Positions 1 through 7,936 of a DNA stretch of 64,000 bases are shown piece after piece. The notes under the pieces were generated by a model, which was given only the letters and a program-made list of their open reading frames with translations, was not told the origin of the DNA and did not search any database. Each line of letters starts with the position of its first letter. Position 1 is the first letter of the stretch. The translations under genes were made by a program, and so were the position numbers. The stretch is from Clostridiales bacterium (GTDB lineage: Bacteria > Bacillota_A > Clostridia > Oscillospirales > Oscillospiraceae), in the NCBI GenBank assembly GCA_004553625.1, contig SFKX01000007.1:1-64000 (forward strand). Direction: 5' to 3'.

Positions 1-2217
1 GATGCCGTTCTCGTAGACGTACTTCACAGCCTCGTAATACCAGGCGTTGACGGAGACGTCGGTGAACGGGAAGTCGGGGACGTCGGGCTCATCGGGCTCG
101 CCCGGCTCAATGTCGGGCAGGGCGGACCAAATGGCACGGATGACCATGTCGCCCGTTATCGTGATGCTGTCGCCCGGCTGATATGTCCGGCCATTCCAGC
201 TCCAGCCCATGAAGATGCATCCCGCCTTGCTCGGCGCCGGCTGGAAGTAGAATGTTTCTCCGACCTCATAGCCCTCAATCTCAGCCGGCATTTGGCCGTT
301 GTCGAAAATGATTGTAATAGTGCAGAGGTTCGTTTCATCCATATTGGGGCTGGTGTAGTACTCGTCTGCGCCTACAAATTTCTCCGCTGCATTGCCGAGC
401 TGGCTTGCGCTGGGCGCACCGCCGCCCCAGTAGTTCATTGCGATATCAACGCTCTCAACCGCATCGACAACTTCCAGGCAGCTTTCCGCGGAGATATCGT
501 TCTTCTCGAATTTTGCCGGGTCAGCATAGAACTTGATGCGGCTCGCCCCGGCAAAGGTGTTGTTGGTGACCTCTTGGTTCTCGTGCATTATGTTCAGTTT
601 GCCGCTTGTGACGCTGTTGTTATAGAAGGTGACGTCCTCAGCATAGAGGATGCCGACATAGTCGCAGTTCGTGAAGGTGCAGCCGGTCACCTCAAGGTTC
701 TCAAGGTCAGAAGCTATGCCGCTGGTGGGCTCTGCGCCGATGGCGTAGGAGCAGTTTGTGAATGAGCAGTTCCTGATGTATATTACCTCGTCCTCGGCGT
801 CCGTGCCGCCCACGAAGATGCCGTATACGGGTACTTGCTCGCCGCTGATGACCTTAACTCTCTCGAAGCTGTCGCCGGGGGCGGCGCAAATGGCCTTGTG
901 GCCCTGAGCCTGCGAGCCGGAGCTGATTCCGGAGAGGTCTATGGTGAGGTCATAGAAAAGGTTGTTCCCGGCGGAGTGGAACACTGTGTCGTGGTTCTGG
1001 AGGCTCTCGATGGCGTTTACTTTGAGAGTGTGGTTGTTGCCATTGACCGTGACGCCGCTGAGATTCCAAACCTGCTGCCAGCTGTCAACGGTGACGTCCA
1101 GGAGAAGTTCAACAACATCCCCGGAGACCGCCTCAGACATGGCATCATGGAAATCGGAATAGAGCGTATCTCCGATCTTTGCAACGGCATTAGCCAACTC
1201 ATTCAGGCTTTCGTCCTTTGTAACCGTAATCGTCCCGCTCGGAGTGCAATAATCAGCGCCTCTGTCGCCGGGTTTTTGAATTTGTATTTCTGCATCAGTG
1301 CTGGAGACGGAAAGACTTATTGTCTGATAAGAATTATAACCTTCGCGCCCGTCCCCAAGGAGTATGTCGCCGTTGCAGGTCTTCTCACCCTCTTCCAAGG
1401 AGAAAGTGCAGTTTTCCACATTTACTTTGCTTACAGCACCATTGCTTGAAACAATGCGTATGGGGGCGGCCCAGGTAGTGTCATCCTTACATATTTTAGT
1501 AGTAGAGCAGCTATTAAACTTTGTATTGCTGATAGTGATATCCTGCATCTCACCGGGGTCGGCCTTGTTGTTCAAATTTATAGGTTCCGGCACTCCATTG
1601 AAAACACAGCCTTCTACAACGATCTCGCCTGGAGCGTTAGAATATACAGCACAGCTTTGGTGGGTCATCTCGTCAAGATCAAATGTGCAGTTTTTGATAG
1701 TGATATTATTGTCGCCAGAAGTCCCGCTCAGATAGACTTTCCCCACGTTTTTGCAATCAACCAGATTTATGTTCAGTGTATATGTAGTATTTCTCTCTCC
1801 CCAGACAGCCGCGCCGGTAAGATTGTATATGTTCAGGTCAATATCACAGGTCAGCGGCGCGGTATTGGAAGTATCCAGCTCGAAATCCTGCTCGCCTCCG
1901 TTAAGGACAGCACCGTTGCCGTATATGGTCATACTGCGCTCCACATGCATATGGGACGTGCTTGCGATTTCAGCACCCGGCTTGCAGTAAAGGACAGCTG
2001 TCTCTCCCACTGTTACTTCATTTGCCGCGGCAAGAGCCGACTGTATGCTGCTGTAATAAGCGTTATCGAATAAAACGATGTTGTCGCCAAAGTTGCTTTC
2101 AGTTACTCCCTCCGGGAGAACTACTTCTGGCACTTCCTCCAACGCCATGGCTGCGGTTGGCAGCAGGGTTAGAAGCATTGCCATGACCAACAATATAGCC
2201 AGCGAAATCTTTTTCAT
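1..2217 (-). CDS. Secreted beta-helix surface protein with SLH domain (3' end beyond the window)
   Basis: The reading frame is open from an ATG at 2217 to base 1 (739 codons, no stop), so the C-terminus lies outside the window. The start has a GAGAGGAG ribosome binding site just upstream. Residues 1-25 form a signal peptide (MKKISLAILLVMAMLL, cut near AMA). Residues about 55-340 and 380-620 consist of short repeats rich in N-C-x-F and I-x-N-C patterns, such as IRNCSFTNCSYAIG, typical of right-handed parallel beta-helices. Residues about 650-700 resemble an InlB B-repeat/Flg_new module (GCIFMGWSWNGRTYQPGDSI). After an acidic proline linker, the last visible residues FTDVSVNAWYYEAVKYVYEN begin an S-layer homology domain. 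In Firmicutes SLH domains anchor proteins to cell-wall polymers, so this is probably a displayed adhesin or glycan-binding protein. No catalytic residues could be assigned. Confidence 0.88.
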   Translation of the reverse strand, partial: MKKISLAILLVMAMLLTLLPTAAMALEEVPEVVLPEGVTESNFGDNIVLFDNAYYSSIQSALAAANEVTVGETAVLYCKPGAEIASTSHMHVERSMTIYGNGAVLNGGEQDFELDTSNTAPLTCDIDLNIYNLTGAAVWGERNTTYTLNINLVDCKNVGKVYLSGTSGDNNITIKNCTFDLDEMTHQSCAVYSNAPGEIVVEGCVFNGVPEPINLNNKADPGEMQDITISNTKFNSCSTTKICKDDTTWAAPIRIVSSNGAVSKVNVENCTFSLEEGEKTCNGDILLGDGREGYNSYQTISLSVSSTDAEIQIQKPGDRGADYCTPSGTITVTKDESLNELANAVAKIGDTLYSDFHDAMSEAVSGDVVELLLDVTVDSWQQVWNLSGVTVNGNNHTLKVNAIESLQNHDTVFHSAGNNLFYDLTIDLSGISSGSQAQGHKAICAAPGDSFERVKVISGEQVPVYGIFVGGTDAEDEVIYIRNCSFTNCSYAIGAEPTSGIASDLENLEVTGCTFTNCDYVGILYAEDVTFYNNSVTSGKLNIMHENQEVTNNTFAGASRIKFYADPAKFEKNDISAESCLEVVDAVESVDIAMNYWGGGAPSASQLGNAAEKFVGADEYYTSPNMDETNLCTITIIFDNGQMPAEIEGYEVGETFYFQPAPSKAGCIFMGWSWNGRTYQPGDSITITGDMVIRAIWSALPDIEPGEPDEPDVPDFPFTDVSVNAWYYEAVKYVYENGI

Positions 2218-2246
2218 ACCGAGTCTCCTCTCGCCTGATTTTGTCA

Positions 2247-2275
2247 ATAATAGCACAGAATCCACCTATTGGCAA
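2247..2275 (-). promoter_or_regulatory. Sigma-A-type promoter for the SLH surface protein
   Basis: On the minus strand there is -35 TTGCCA (2275-2270), a 17-bp spacer and -10 TATTAT (2252-2247). It lies about 30 bp upstream of the surface-protein start and downstream of the recombinase stop. The gene therefore has its own promoter. Confidence 0.6.
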
Positions 2276-2303
2276 GGGAAGATATGTCGGCATTAGCTAT
2301 TTT

Positions 2304-2903
2304 TTAGATTTCGCTGCCGTCCTTTAGCTTTCTGTAAAATGTTGCGGGGCAGAGGCCGGTGCGCTGTAACGCAGAGTCGAAATCTATCTCGTGCCTGCGC
2401 CATTGGCCGACTATTTGGTCAAAATTTTCCGGTATCGGAACCGCTGGACGGCCAAAGGGTACTCCTCGCGCCTTCGCCGCCGCTATGCCCTCTGCCTGTC
2501 TGCGGCGGATGTTCTCCCGCTCGTTCTGTGCCACGAAAGACAGTATTTGCAGCACCAGATCCGCTATAAACGTACCCATCAGGTCCTTGCCGTTGCGCGT
2601 ATCAAGCAGCGGCATGTCCAGTACAACTATGTCCACGCCCTTCTCCTTTGTCAGGATGCGCCACTGGTCCTGTATCTCCCCGTAGTTTCGGCCGAGACGG
2701 TCTATGCTCTTGATGTATAAGAGATCGTCGCGCCTGAGTCTGCGTACCATACTCTGGTATTGGGGTCTTTCAAAATCCTTGCCCGATTGCTTGTCGATAT
2801 ACAGATTGCGTTCAGGTATCTGGCAGCCGCGCAGTGCAATGAGCTGTCTATCCTCGTTCTGGTCGGCACTTGATACTCTAATGTAGCCGTATACCTTGCC
2901 CAT
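2304..2903 (-). CDS. Serine recombinase (resolvase/invertase family)
   Basis: About 199 aa. The N-terminus GYIRVSSADQNEDRQ carries the catalytic serine of the resolvase/invertase family, followed by the conserved IKSIDRLGRNYGEI segment and an Arg-rich helix (ENIRRRQAEGIAAAKARG). The C-terminal 40 residues end in a helix-turn-helix (FDSALQRTGLCPATFYRKL). The length matches Hin/TnpR-type enzymes rather than large serine integrases. ATG 2903 is chosen; an in-frame GTG at 2912 is only 2 nt from the AAGGGG motif. It stands alone beside the SLH protein gene with no transposase or terminal repeats, so it could be a DNA invertase acting nearby or the remnant of a mobile element. Confidence 0.88.
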   Translation of the reverse strand: MGKVYGYIRVSSADQNEDRQLIALRGCQIPERNLYIDKQSGKDFERPQYQSMVRRLRRDDLLYIKSIDRLGRNYGEIQDQWRILTKEKGVDIVVLDMPLLDTRNGKDLMGTFIADLVLQILSFVAQNERENIRRRQAEGIAAAKARGVPFGRPAVPIPENFDQIVGQWRRHEIDFDSALQRTGLCPATFYRKLKDGSEI

Positions 2904-2938
2904 TCTCTGCACAGCCCCCTTTTCTCTTTAATAAAATT

Positions 2939-2964
2939 GCCGGGTCACTTCAACGTGACCCGGC
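2939..2964 (-). terminator. Intrinsic terminator after the alanyl-tRNA editing gene
   Basis: A perfect 10-bp stem (GCCGGGTCAC / GTGACCCGGC) with a 6-nt loop. On the minus strand it is followed by AATTTTATT. It lies 5 bp past the editing-protein stop and ahead of the recombinase gene. Confidence 0.8.
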
Positions 2965-2968
2965 TGAT

Positions 2969-4123
2969 TCAATTTTTCAAGGATTCGAAATACCGTTCGA
3001 TTGTCTCTCTCCCGGCACGGCTCGTGCCTTGGAGCATCGCATCCGATCCGCCGCCCCGGCCCTCAATGGCGGCATTTATCTCTTTCGTCATTGACCGCAG
3101 AGCTTTCGTCCGGCTGCCGATGATGTATTTGTAATCCCCGTCCCTGCCCGTGAATCCGGCGCAGGCTATCCCGGCCAGCTCGGCTCCCGCGTTTACCAGC
3201 TCGCGCAGGGTTATCATGTCCATGTCCTCTTCAAATATGCAGATGCAGCCCTCTGTGCGCTCCAGCCGCGCCGCTTTGAGCTGCAGCAGTTCGCGCTTGA
3301 GCCGAGTCAGTTCGGCTTTGCGCTCCTCCTGCTCCGCCAGATGACGCTCTATTGCCGCGCCCGTCTCCAGCCTTTTGGCTGAGAGCGAAGCCGAGACCCG
3401 CGCATTATTCGCGTGTAGTTCCTGGTAATCGCGCAGCGCCGCCTCGCCGCATATGAGCGTAAGCCTAGTCCCGCCGCGGTGGCGCATACTGTCGATTATC
3501 TTCAGGACGCCGACTTCGCCTGTCCGTGAAACGTGCGGGGCGCAGCACGCACAGCGGTCAACGCCCTCTATCTCCACTATCCGCACCTCGCCGCTCAGCT
3601 CTTTCTTGCTGCGGTACTCCATGGCGTGGAGTTCCTCCGGCCCGGGCAGCAGCGTCCGGACGGGAAGGTTGCGCCAGATCGCCCGGTTCGCCTCCAGCTC
3701 GGCCCGGCTCAGATCCTCGCGGCTCAGTTCGGCGGAGAAGTCTATCGTCATTCCCTCCGCGCCCATGCGGAAGCCCACGTTGTCACAACCAAACAGCCTG
3801 TGCACCGTTCCGGAAAGGATGTGCTCGCCCGAATGTCCCTGCATCCTGCCAAACCTCAACGGCCAATCCAGCTTGCCCCCGACCTCTGCGCCGGGCTGCA
3901 GCGCGCCCGGTACGAGATGGATGATCTCCTTGCCGTCCTCGCGCAGGCCGAGCAGGCGCATACCCCCCAGCTCGCCCTCGTCAGCATCCTGACCGCCGCC
4001 GCCGGGGAAAAACGCGGTCCTGTCCAGCACGACAGCGTATCGCCCGTTTTCCTCCGTGCACGACAGTACCTTGGCGGTGAAATTGGCCAGATGTCCGTCA
4101 GAATAGTACAGTTTTTCTGTCAA
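2969..4123 (-). CDS. alaX: Alanyl-tRNA editing protein (AlaX type, with DHHA1 domain)
   Basis: 384 aa from a TTG at 4123, which follows a CGAGGTG ribosome binding site. Upstream in-frame starts would run through this gene's promoter and the divergent gene. Family role: hydrolyses Ser or Gly wrongly attached to tRNA-Ala, as a free-standing copy of the AlaRS editing domain. The zinc-binding residues are visible: HSGEH (His97 and His101) and CxxxH in CCAPH. Residues about 240-300 look coiled-coil. The C-terminus carries the DHHA1-like signature EGRGGGSDAMLQGTSR, so this is the long AlaX form. The AlaRS aminoacylation domain is absent. It is monocistronic. Confidence 0.9.
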   Translation of the reverse strand: MTEKLYYSDGHLANFTAKVLSCTEENGRYAVVLDRTAFFPGGGGQDADEGELGGMRLLGLREDGKEIIHLVPGALQPGAEVGGKLDWPLRFGRMQGHSGEHILSGTVHRLFGCDNVGFRMGAEGMTIDFSAELSREDLSRAELEANRAIWRNLPVRTLLPGPEELHAMEYRSKKELSGEVRIVEIEGVDRCACCAPHVSRTGEVGVLKIIDSMRHRGGTRLTLICGEAALRDYQELHANNARVSASLSAKRLETGAAIERHLAEQEERKAELTRLKRELLQLKAARLERTEGCICIFEEDMDMITLRELVNAGAELAGIACAGFTGRDGDYKYIIGSRTKALRSMTKEINAAIEGRGGGSDAMLQGTSRAGRETIERYFESLKN

Positions 4124-4145
4124 AGTCCAACACCTCGCGTCACAA

Positions 4146-4174
4146 ATGATAACACATTTGCGCCGACTCGGCAA
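4146..4174 (-). promoter_or_regulatory. Promoter of the alanyl-tRNA editing gene
   Basis: On the minus strand, -35 TTGCCG (4174-4169), 17-bp spacer, -10 TATCAT (4151-4146). It is divergent from the glycosyltransferase promoter 13 bp away. The predicted transcript start near 4139 agrees with the TTG start at 4123. Confidence 0.6.
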
Positions 4175-4186
4175 GCAGCCCTTTGC

Positions 4187-4215
4187 TTGACGATAACGCC
4201 CAAATATTATATAAT
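4187..4215 (+). promoter_or_regulatory. Strong promoter of the glycosyltransferase operon
   Basis: -35 TTGACG (4187-4192), 17-bp spacer, -10 TATAAT (4210-4215). A transcript starting near 4222 would almost touch the TTG at 4224, which argues that the real start is the downstream CTG at 4245. Confidence 0.8.
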
Positions 4216-4244
4216 GAATAGAATTGAAATCGGGAGGGATCACA

Positions 4245-5324
4245 CTGAGGATACTCTTTCTCATAAACTTTGCGGGCAAGGCGGGGACGGAAAAATACGT
4301 TGAGAACCTTGTGCGTATCTTCAGCTCAGCCGGGAACGAGTGCCATTTCGCCTACAACATTGCCGGCGAGCTCTCGGAGAAGATGGCGGAGCGCGGCATC
4401 CCCTGCCTGCAGCTCGACATGGGTGGCTCTCCCCTCGCGGCGGCGCGCAGGCTCGCTGAATACTGCCGCGGCAACAAGATAGAGGTCATCCACGCCCAGT
4501 ACCCGCGGGAGAACATCATCGCCCTGCTCTCACTCCGGCGCTATTCTGCGCCGCACGTCGTATATACGAACCACCTCACCATCCGCAGCGGGTTCAAATG
4601 GCGGCTGCTCAACCGCATCTTCACACCGAAGGACCACAGGATCATCGCGGTCTGCCGTGAGGGGCGGGACATCATGGTGGAAAACGGCGTCTGCCCAGAG
4701 CGCATTGAGGTCATCTACAACGGCGTCGAGCCGGAAAAGCACCCGGTGCGCGACCTCTCCGTGAGGCCGGAGCTGGGCATAGGCGAAGGCGAGTTCATGC
4801 TCTCCATCCTGGCGAGGTACGCGCCCGAAAAGGGGCTTTTCTTCCTGCTGGACTCGCTGGCGGAGCTGAAAAAGCTGACGGACCGCCCTTTCCGCTGCGT
4901 CATATGCGGCGACGGCGAGCAGTTCGGCGCCGTGAAACAGAAGGCGGCCGAGCTCGGGCTCGGTGATATAGTCGTGCAGACGGGCTACCGGAACGATGCG
5001 GACCGTATACTCCGCGCTTCCGACCTCTACCTCAACACCAGCTCCTGCAATGAGGCCATGAGCTTTGCCGTCCTGGAGGCGATGAACGCCGCGCTGCCCC
5101 TGGTAGTTACAGACGTCGGCGGCAACCGCGACCTTGCGGAGACGAACATTCAATGCGGTTTTGTCGTCCAATACGGCGACGTATCCGGCTTTGCCAGGGC
5201 CATCCTGCGGCTCATGGAGGATGAAGCGCTCTATAAGCAGTTTTCGGCGGACGCCCTGCGTAAAATCTCAGAGGAATTCGACCTCGAGAAGCTCGCCTGG
5301 GACGTCTACCGCACATATCAATAA
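4245..5324 (+). CDS. Family-4-type glycosyltransferase
   Basis: 359 aa, two Rossmann-like halves (GT-B fold). Visible features are an N-terminal RILFLINFAGKAGTEKY glycine-rich loop, VIYNGVE near residue 155, and the C-terminal E-x7-E nucleotide-sugar motif EAMSFAVLE. Likely transfers a hexose from a nucleotide sugar to an envelope glycan or lipid; the acceptor is unknown. Start: the frame opens at TTG 4224, but GGGAGGG at 4232-4238 sits 6 nt before CTG 4245, which gives a protein beginning (M)RILFLI, the usual N-terminus of this family. It heads a co-directional group with the DUF4330 and O-antigen ligase-like genes, which suggests polysaccharide assembly. Confidence 0.88.
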   Translation: MRILFLINFAGKAGTEKYVENLVRIFSSAGNECHFAYNIAGELSEKMAERGIPCLQLDMGGSPLAAARRLAEYCRGNKIEVIHAQYPRENIIALLSLRRYSAPHVVYTNHLTIRSGFKWRLLNRIFTPKDHRIIAVCREGRDIMVENGVCPERIEVIYNGVEPEKHPVRDLSVRPELGIGEGEFMLSILARYAPEKGLFFLLDSLAELKKLTDRPFRCVICGDGEQFGAVKQKAAELGLGDIVVQTGYRNDADRILRASDLYLNTSSCNEAMSFAVLEAMNAALPLVVTDVGGNRDLAETNIQCGFVVQYGDVSGFARAILRLMEDEALYKQFSADALRKISEEFDLEKLAWDVYRTYQ

Positions 5325-5342
5325 TTATTCTGGAGGCACATC

Positions 5343-5825
5343 ATGATCGACGAAAAAGGCAGACTGTTCGGAAAGGTCAATATAGTTGACCTGCTCATAG
5401 TAATAATCATCCTTGCCGCGGGCGCGTTCCTCGGCATGAAGCTCCTTGGGCCGGACAGCACCGTCGCCAATACGCAGAAGGTCCTTGTCACCCTCTATTG
5501 CGAGGAGACGCCCAACTACGTCGCTGAGCAGCTCGAAGAGGGCGCAGAGGTCTGGGACAGCGAGAACAACGTCACCATAGGCTATCTCAAAGACTGGCGC
5601 ACCGGTGACAGCAAGAGCGCCGTCACCGACGTCACCGGCAAAGTGGTCGAGATCACCCGCGAGGACTACTGCTCCGTGACCCTCAACTGCGAGGGCGAGG
5701 GCGTCGTCGGCACGCACGGCGTCACCATAGGCGGTACGCTCTATGGCGCTGGCCAGTCGATGAGCGTTTATTTCAACGACTGCAAGCTCTTCCTGCGCGT
5801 CCAGAGCATCGAGGTCCTCGAGTGA
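5343..5825 (+). CDS. DUF4330 family membrane-anchored protein
   Basis: 160 aa. It starts with MIDEKGRLFGKVNIVDLL followed by one membrane helix (residues about 15-38), then a beta-rich extracytoplasmic domain with DVTGKVVEITREDYCSV, the pattern of DUF4330. Function is unknown in the family. It lies 18 bp after the glycosyltransferase with GGAGG before its ATG, and just ahead of the O-antigen ligase-like protein, so it is probably an accessory of envelope polysaccharide synthesis or export. Confidence 0.82.
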   Translation: MIDEKGRLFGKVNIVDLLIVIIILAAGAFLGMKLLGPDSTVANTQKVLVTLYCEETPNYVAEQLEEGAEVWDSENNVTIGYLKDWRTGDSKSAVTDVTGKVVEITREDYCSVTLNCEGEGVVGTHGVTIGGTLYGAGQSMSVYFNDCKLFLRVQSIEVLE

Positions 5826-5861
5826 TAATGGTCTCAATGCCTGAAAGCGAGGTGTTCCGCT

Positions 5862-7382
5862 TTGCTCTCTAACAGCATACTCGGGCGGCTGTACGGATAC
5901 TGGCTGTACAGCGCCATATACCGCATTCTGCGCGGCATCTACCGGCCATTCTCCAGGGCGTTCCCGAACAGCGCAGTCGTGCGCTTTCTCCGGCGCTCGC
6001 CGAAGGTCGAGGTATGGTACGGCGCCAGCCTCTTCACCCGTATAGTCGACGCCGTGTGGAACTTCCTGCTGCGCGTGTTCGGCGCGGTTTTCCGCTTTTT
6101 GAAGCCCGCAGCGGGGTCGAGCGTCATTGTCAGGCTCGTCTCCGGCTCTGTGCTGCTGCGCTTTGAGGTTATACTCGGGGCTTTCGTGTTCGTCATGTTC
6201 ATCACGCCGCACTCATATTGGTCGAACTCCTACGCCGTGCTCGCGGCGGTGGGGCTCTTCGGGCTGTGGTTCCTGATGTCCGCAGCGGGCCGACGGAAAA
6301 AGGTCTGGCCCAAGGCTCTCGGTCTGCCTTTCCTGCTGTTTTTCATGGCCTGCGTGGGCAGTCTGATCTTCACCAGCGCTCTCAGCGACAGCGTGAGGAT
6401 ACTCAGCTTCTTCATATCCGCCTTCCTGCTCTGCTTCACCGTCATGGCGGACACGACGGACGAGCGGAGGCTCGTATCGCTCATGGCCTGGATCTATGCC
6501 GCCGTCATACTGACGGCGCTCTACGCCATCGCACAGAGATTCATGGGCGTGGAGGTCAGCGCCTCGTACACCGACCTCGACCTCAACGCCGGCGTCCCCG
6601 GCCGGGTCTATTCCACGCTGGACAACCCCAACAACTACGCGGAGTTTTTGGTCCTTTTCACGCCGCTGTGCGTCTCCTTTGCCATGAGCCGAAAGGACCC
6701 GACCCTGCGCTTCGTGCTAAGCTGCTGCATAGTGTTCCCGCTCGCGGCCATAGTGATGACCTACTCGCGCTCGAGCTGGCTCTCACTCGCCGTCGCAGCG
6801 GTGGTGTTTGTCTATTACGTTGACAAGCGGCTGATCCCCATCGGCTTTGTGGCGATACCTCTGGTCATTCCCTTCCTGCCGGACAGTATTATCACGCGCC
6901 TTTCCACCATCTTTAACTCGCATGACAGCTCTGCCAGCCACCGTATACGCACCTGGCAGAGTCTCCTGCCCATGCTCCGCGACCACGGCTTCACCGGCAT
7001 CGGCATGGGGCCCACTACCTTCTCCGACCTCTACCCCAGCTATGCCCTTACCGGCGCGACCAAGGGCGTCTATCACACGCAGATGCTCTATATGGAGCTC
7101 TTTATTGAGACGGGCGCCTTGGGCTTCGTGTCCTTCATGTGGCTCATGCTCCGGAGCGTCAAGGACGCGGCGTTTAGTCTGGTCCACTGCGCAGGACGTG
7201 AGACCCGCGGCGCGCTCGTGGGCTGCTGCGCCTCTTTTATAGGCATAGCCGTAGCCTCGATTTTTGAGTATATCTGGTTCTATCCCAGGGTGTTGTTCGC
7301 ATTTTTCATCCTTCTCGGCATCTGCCTTGCCTGTATACGCATGTGCCGGAGGGAGAAGGAGGCTCCCAGCTTTGAACGGTAA
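5862..7382 (+). CDS. O-antigen ligase/polymerase-like membrane protein (Wzy_C)
   Basis: 506 aa with about 10-12 membrane helices. The central region has DNPNNYAEFLVLFTPL, MTYSRSSWLSLAV and a long extracytoplasmic segment (SSASHRIRTWQSLLPM ... GMGPTTFSDLYPSYALTG), as in the O-antigen ligase/polymerase superfamily. Such enzymes join lipid-linked oligosaccharides on the outer face of the membrane. A Gram-positive host implies a capsule, teichoic-like or exopolysaccharide substrate. The start is TTG 5862 with GAGGTG 7 nt upstream. The C-terminus overlaps the next gene by 11 bp. Confidence 0.85.
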   Translation: MLSNSILGRLYGYWLYSAIYRILRGIYRPFSRAFPNSAVVRFLRRSPKVEVWYGASLFTRIVDAVWNFLLRVFGAVFRFLKPAAGSSVIVRLVSGSVLLRFEVILGAFVFVMFITPHSYWSNSYAVLAAVGLFGLWFLMSAAGRRKKVWPKALGLPFLLFFMACVGSLIFTSALSDSVRILSFFISAFLLCFTVMADTTDERRLVSLMAWIYAAVILTALYAIAQRFMGVEVSASYTDLDLNAGVPGRVYSTLDNPNNYAEFLVLFTPLCVSFAMSRKDPTLRFVLSCCIVFPLAAIVMTYSRSSWLSLAVAAVVFVYYVDKRLIPIGFVAIPLVIPFLPDSIITRLSTIFNSHDSSASHRIRTWQSLLPMLRDHGFTGIGMGPTTFSDLYPSYALTGATKGVYHTQMLYMELFIETGALGFVSFMWLMLRSVKDAAFSLVHCAGRETRGALVGCCASFIGIAVASIFEYIWFYPRVLFAFFILLGICLACIRMCRREKEAPSFER

Positions 7383-7908
7383 CAAAAAACTCATATACGC
7401 CGCGCTTTTTGCGGCACTGTGCTGTGTCATCACCATGTACCCCAAGTTCCCCACGCTTTTCGGCTACATCCACGCCGGGGATGCTCTCGTGCTGCTGGCG
7501 GCCTATGTGCTCGGCCCTGTCTGGGGCTCGCTCGCCGCCGCGCTGGGTTCCAGCCTGGCGGATCTCATGGCGGGATATGTACAGTATTTTCCCGGCACTT
7601 TTGTCATAAAGGCTGTCATGGCTCTAATTGCCGGAGCGGTTCTTACAAAGTTTGGTGCAAAGCATCCAATACGCTATGCAATGCTCGGCGGTCTTGCGGC
7701 AGAGTGCGTGATGATTCTCGGCTACTTCGGCTATGAGGGCTGGATATTGGGCTACGGCTGGGGTGCCGCAGCCAGCATCCCGACGAACATCGTGCAGGGC
7801 GTGTTCGGCGCTGCTGCATCTACGGCTCTTTTTGCCGCCCTGCTCAAAACTCCATATGCCAGGCGAGAGCTCGGCATAGGCTCTCCGCAAAACCCGGACA
7901 GGCGCTGA
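7372..7908 (+). CDS. ECF transporter S component
   Basis: 178 aa from TTG 7372, placed 9 nt after a GGAGG. A longer in-frame extension would lie deep in the previous gene. It has five to six hydrophobic helices and the S-component pattern FGYIHAGDALVLLAAYVLGP, then LGSSLADLMAGY and FVIKAVMALIAG. S components bind a vitamin or metal-precursor substrate in the membrane and pair with shared EcfA/EcfA'/EcfT subunits, which are not in this window. The substrate cannot be read; no riboswitch was recognised upstream. It overlaps the preceding gene by 11 bp, so it is translated from the same message. Confidence 0.82.
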   Translation: MNGNKKLIYAALFAALCCVITMYPKFPTLFGYIHAGDALVLLAAYVLGPVWGSLAAALGSSLADLMAGYVQYFPGTFVIKAVMALIAGAVLTKFGAKHPIRYAMLGGLAAECVMILGYFGYEGWILGYGWGAAASIPTNIVQGVFGAAASTALFAALLKTPYARRELGIGSPQNPDRR

Positions 7909-7936
7909 AACCGCGCCGCAACACAGCGGAAAAGAG

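Noticed and set aside
292..2073. Several plus-strand frames in the first 2 kb
   Set aside because: The minus strand is open for 739 codons with a signal peptide, beta-helix repeats and an SLH domain, so the plus-strand frames are shadows.
2218..2303. Invertible promoter for the surface protein
   Set aside because: No pair of inverted repeats flanks the promoter in the gap; the only strong inverted repeat nearby (2939-2964) has the form of a terminator.
2969..4279. 436-aa version of the alanyl-tRNA editing protein
   Set aside because: Its extra N-terminus runs through the predicted promoter and across the divergent gene; TTG 4123 has a good ribosome binding site.
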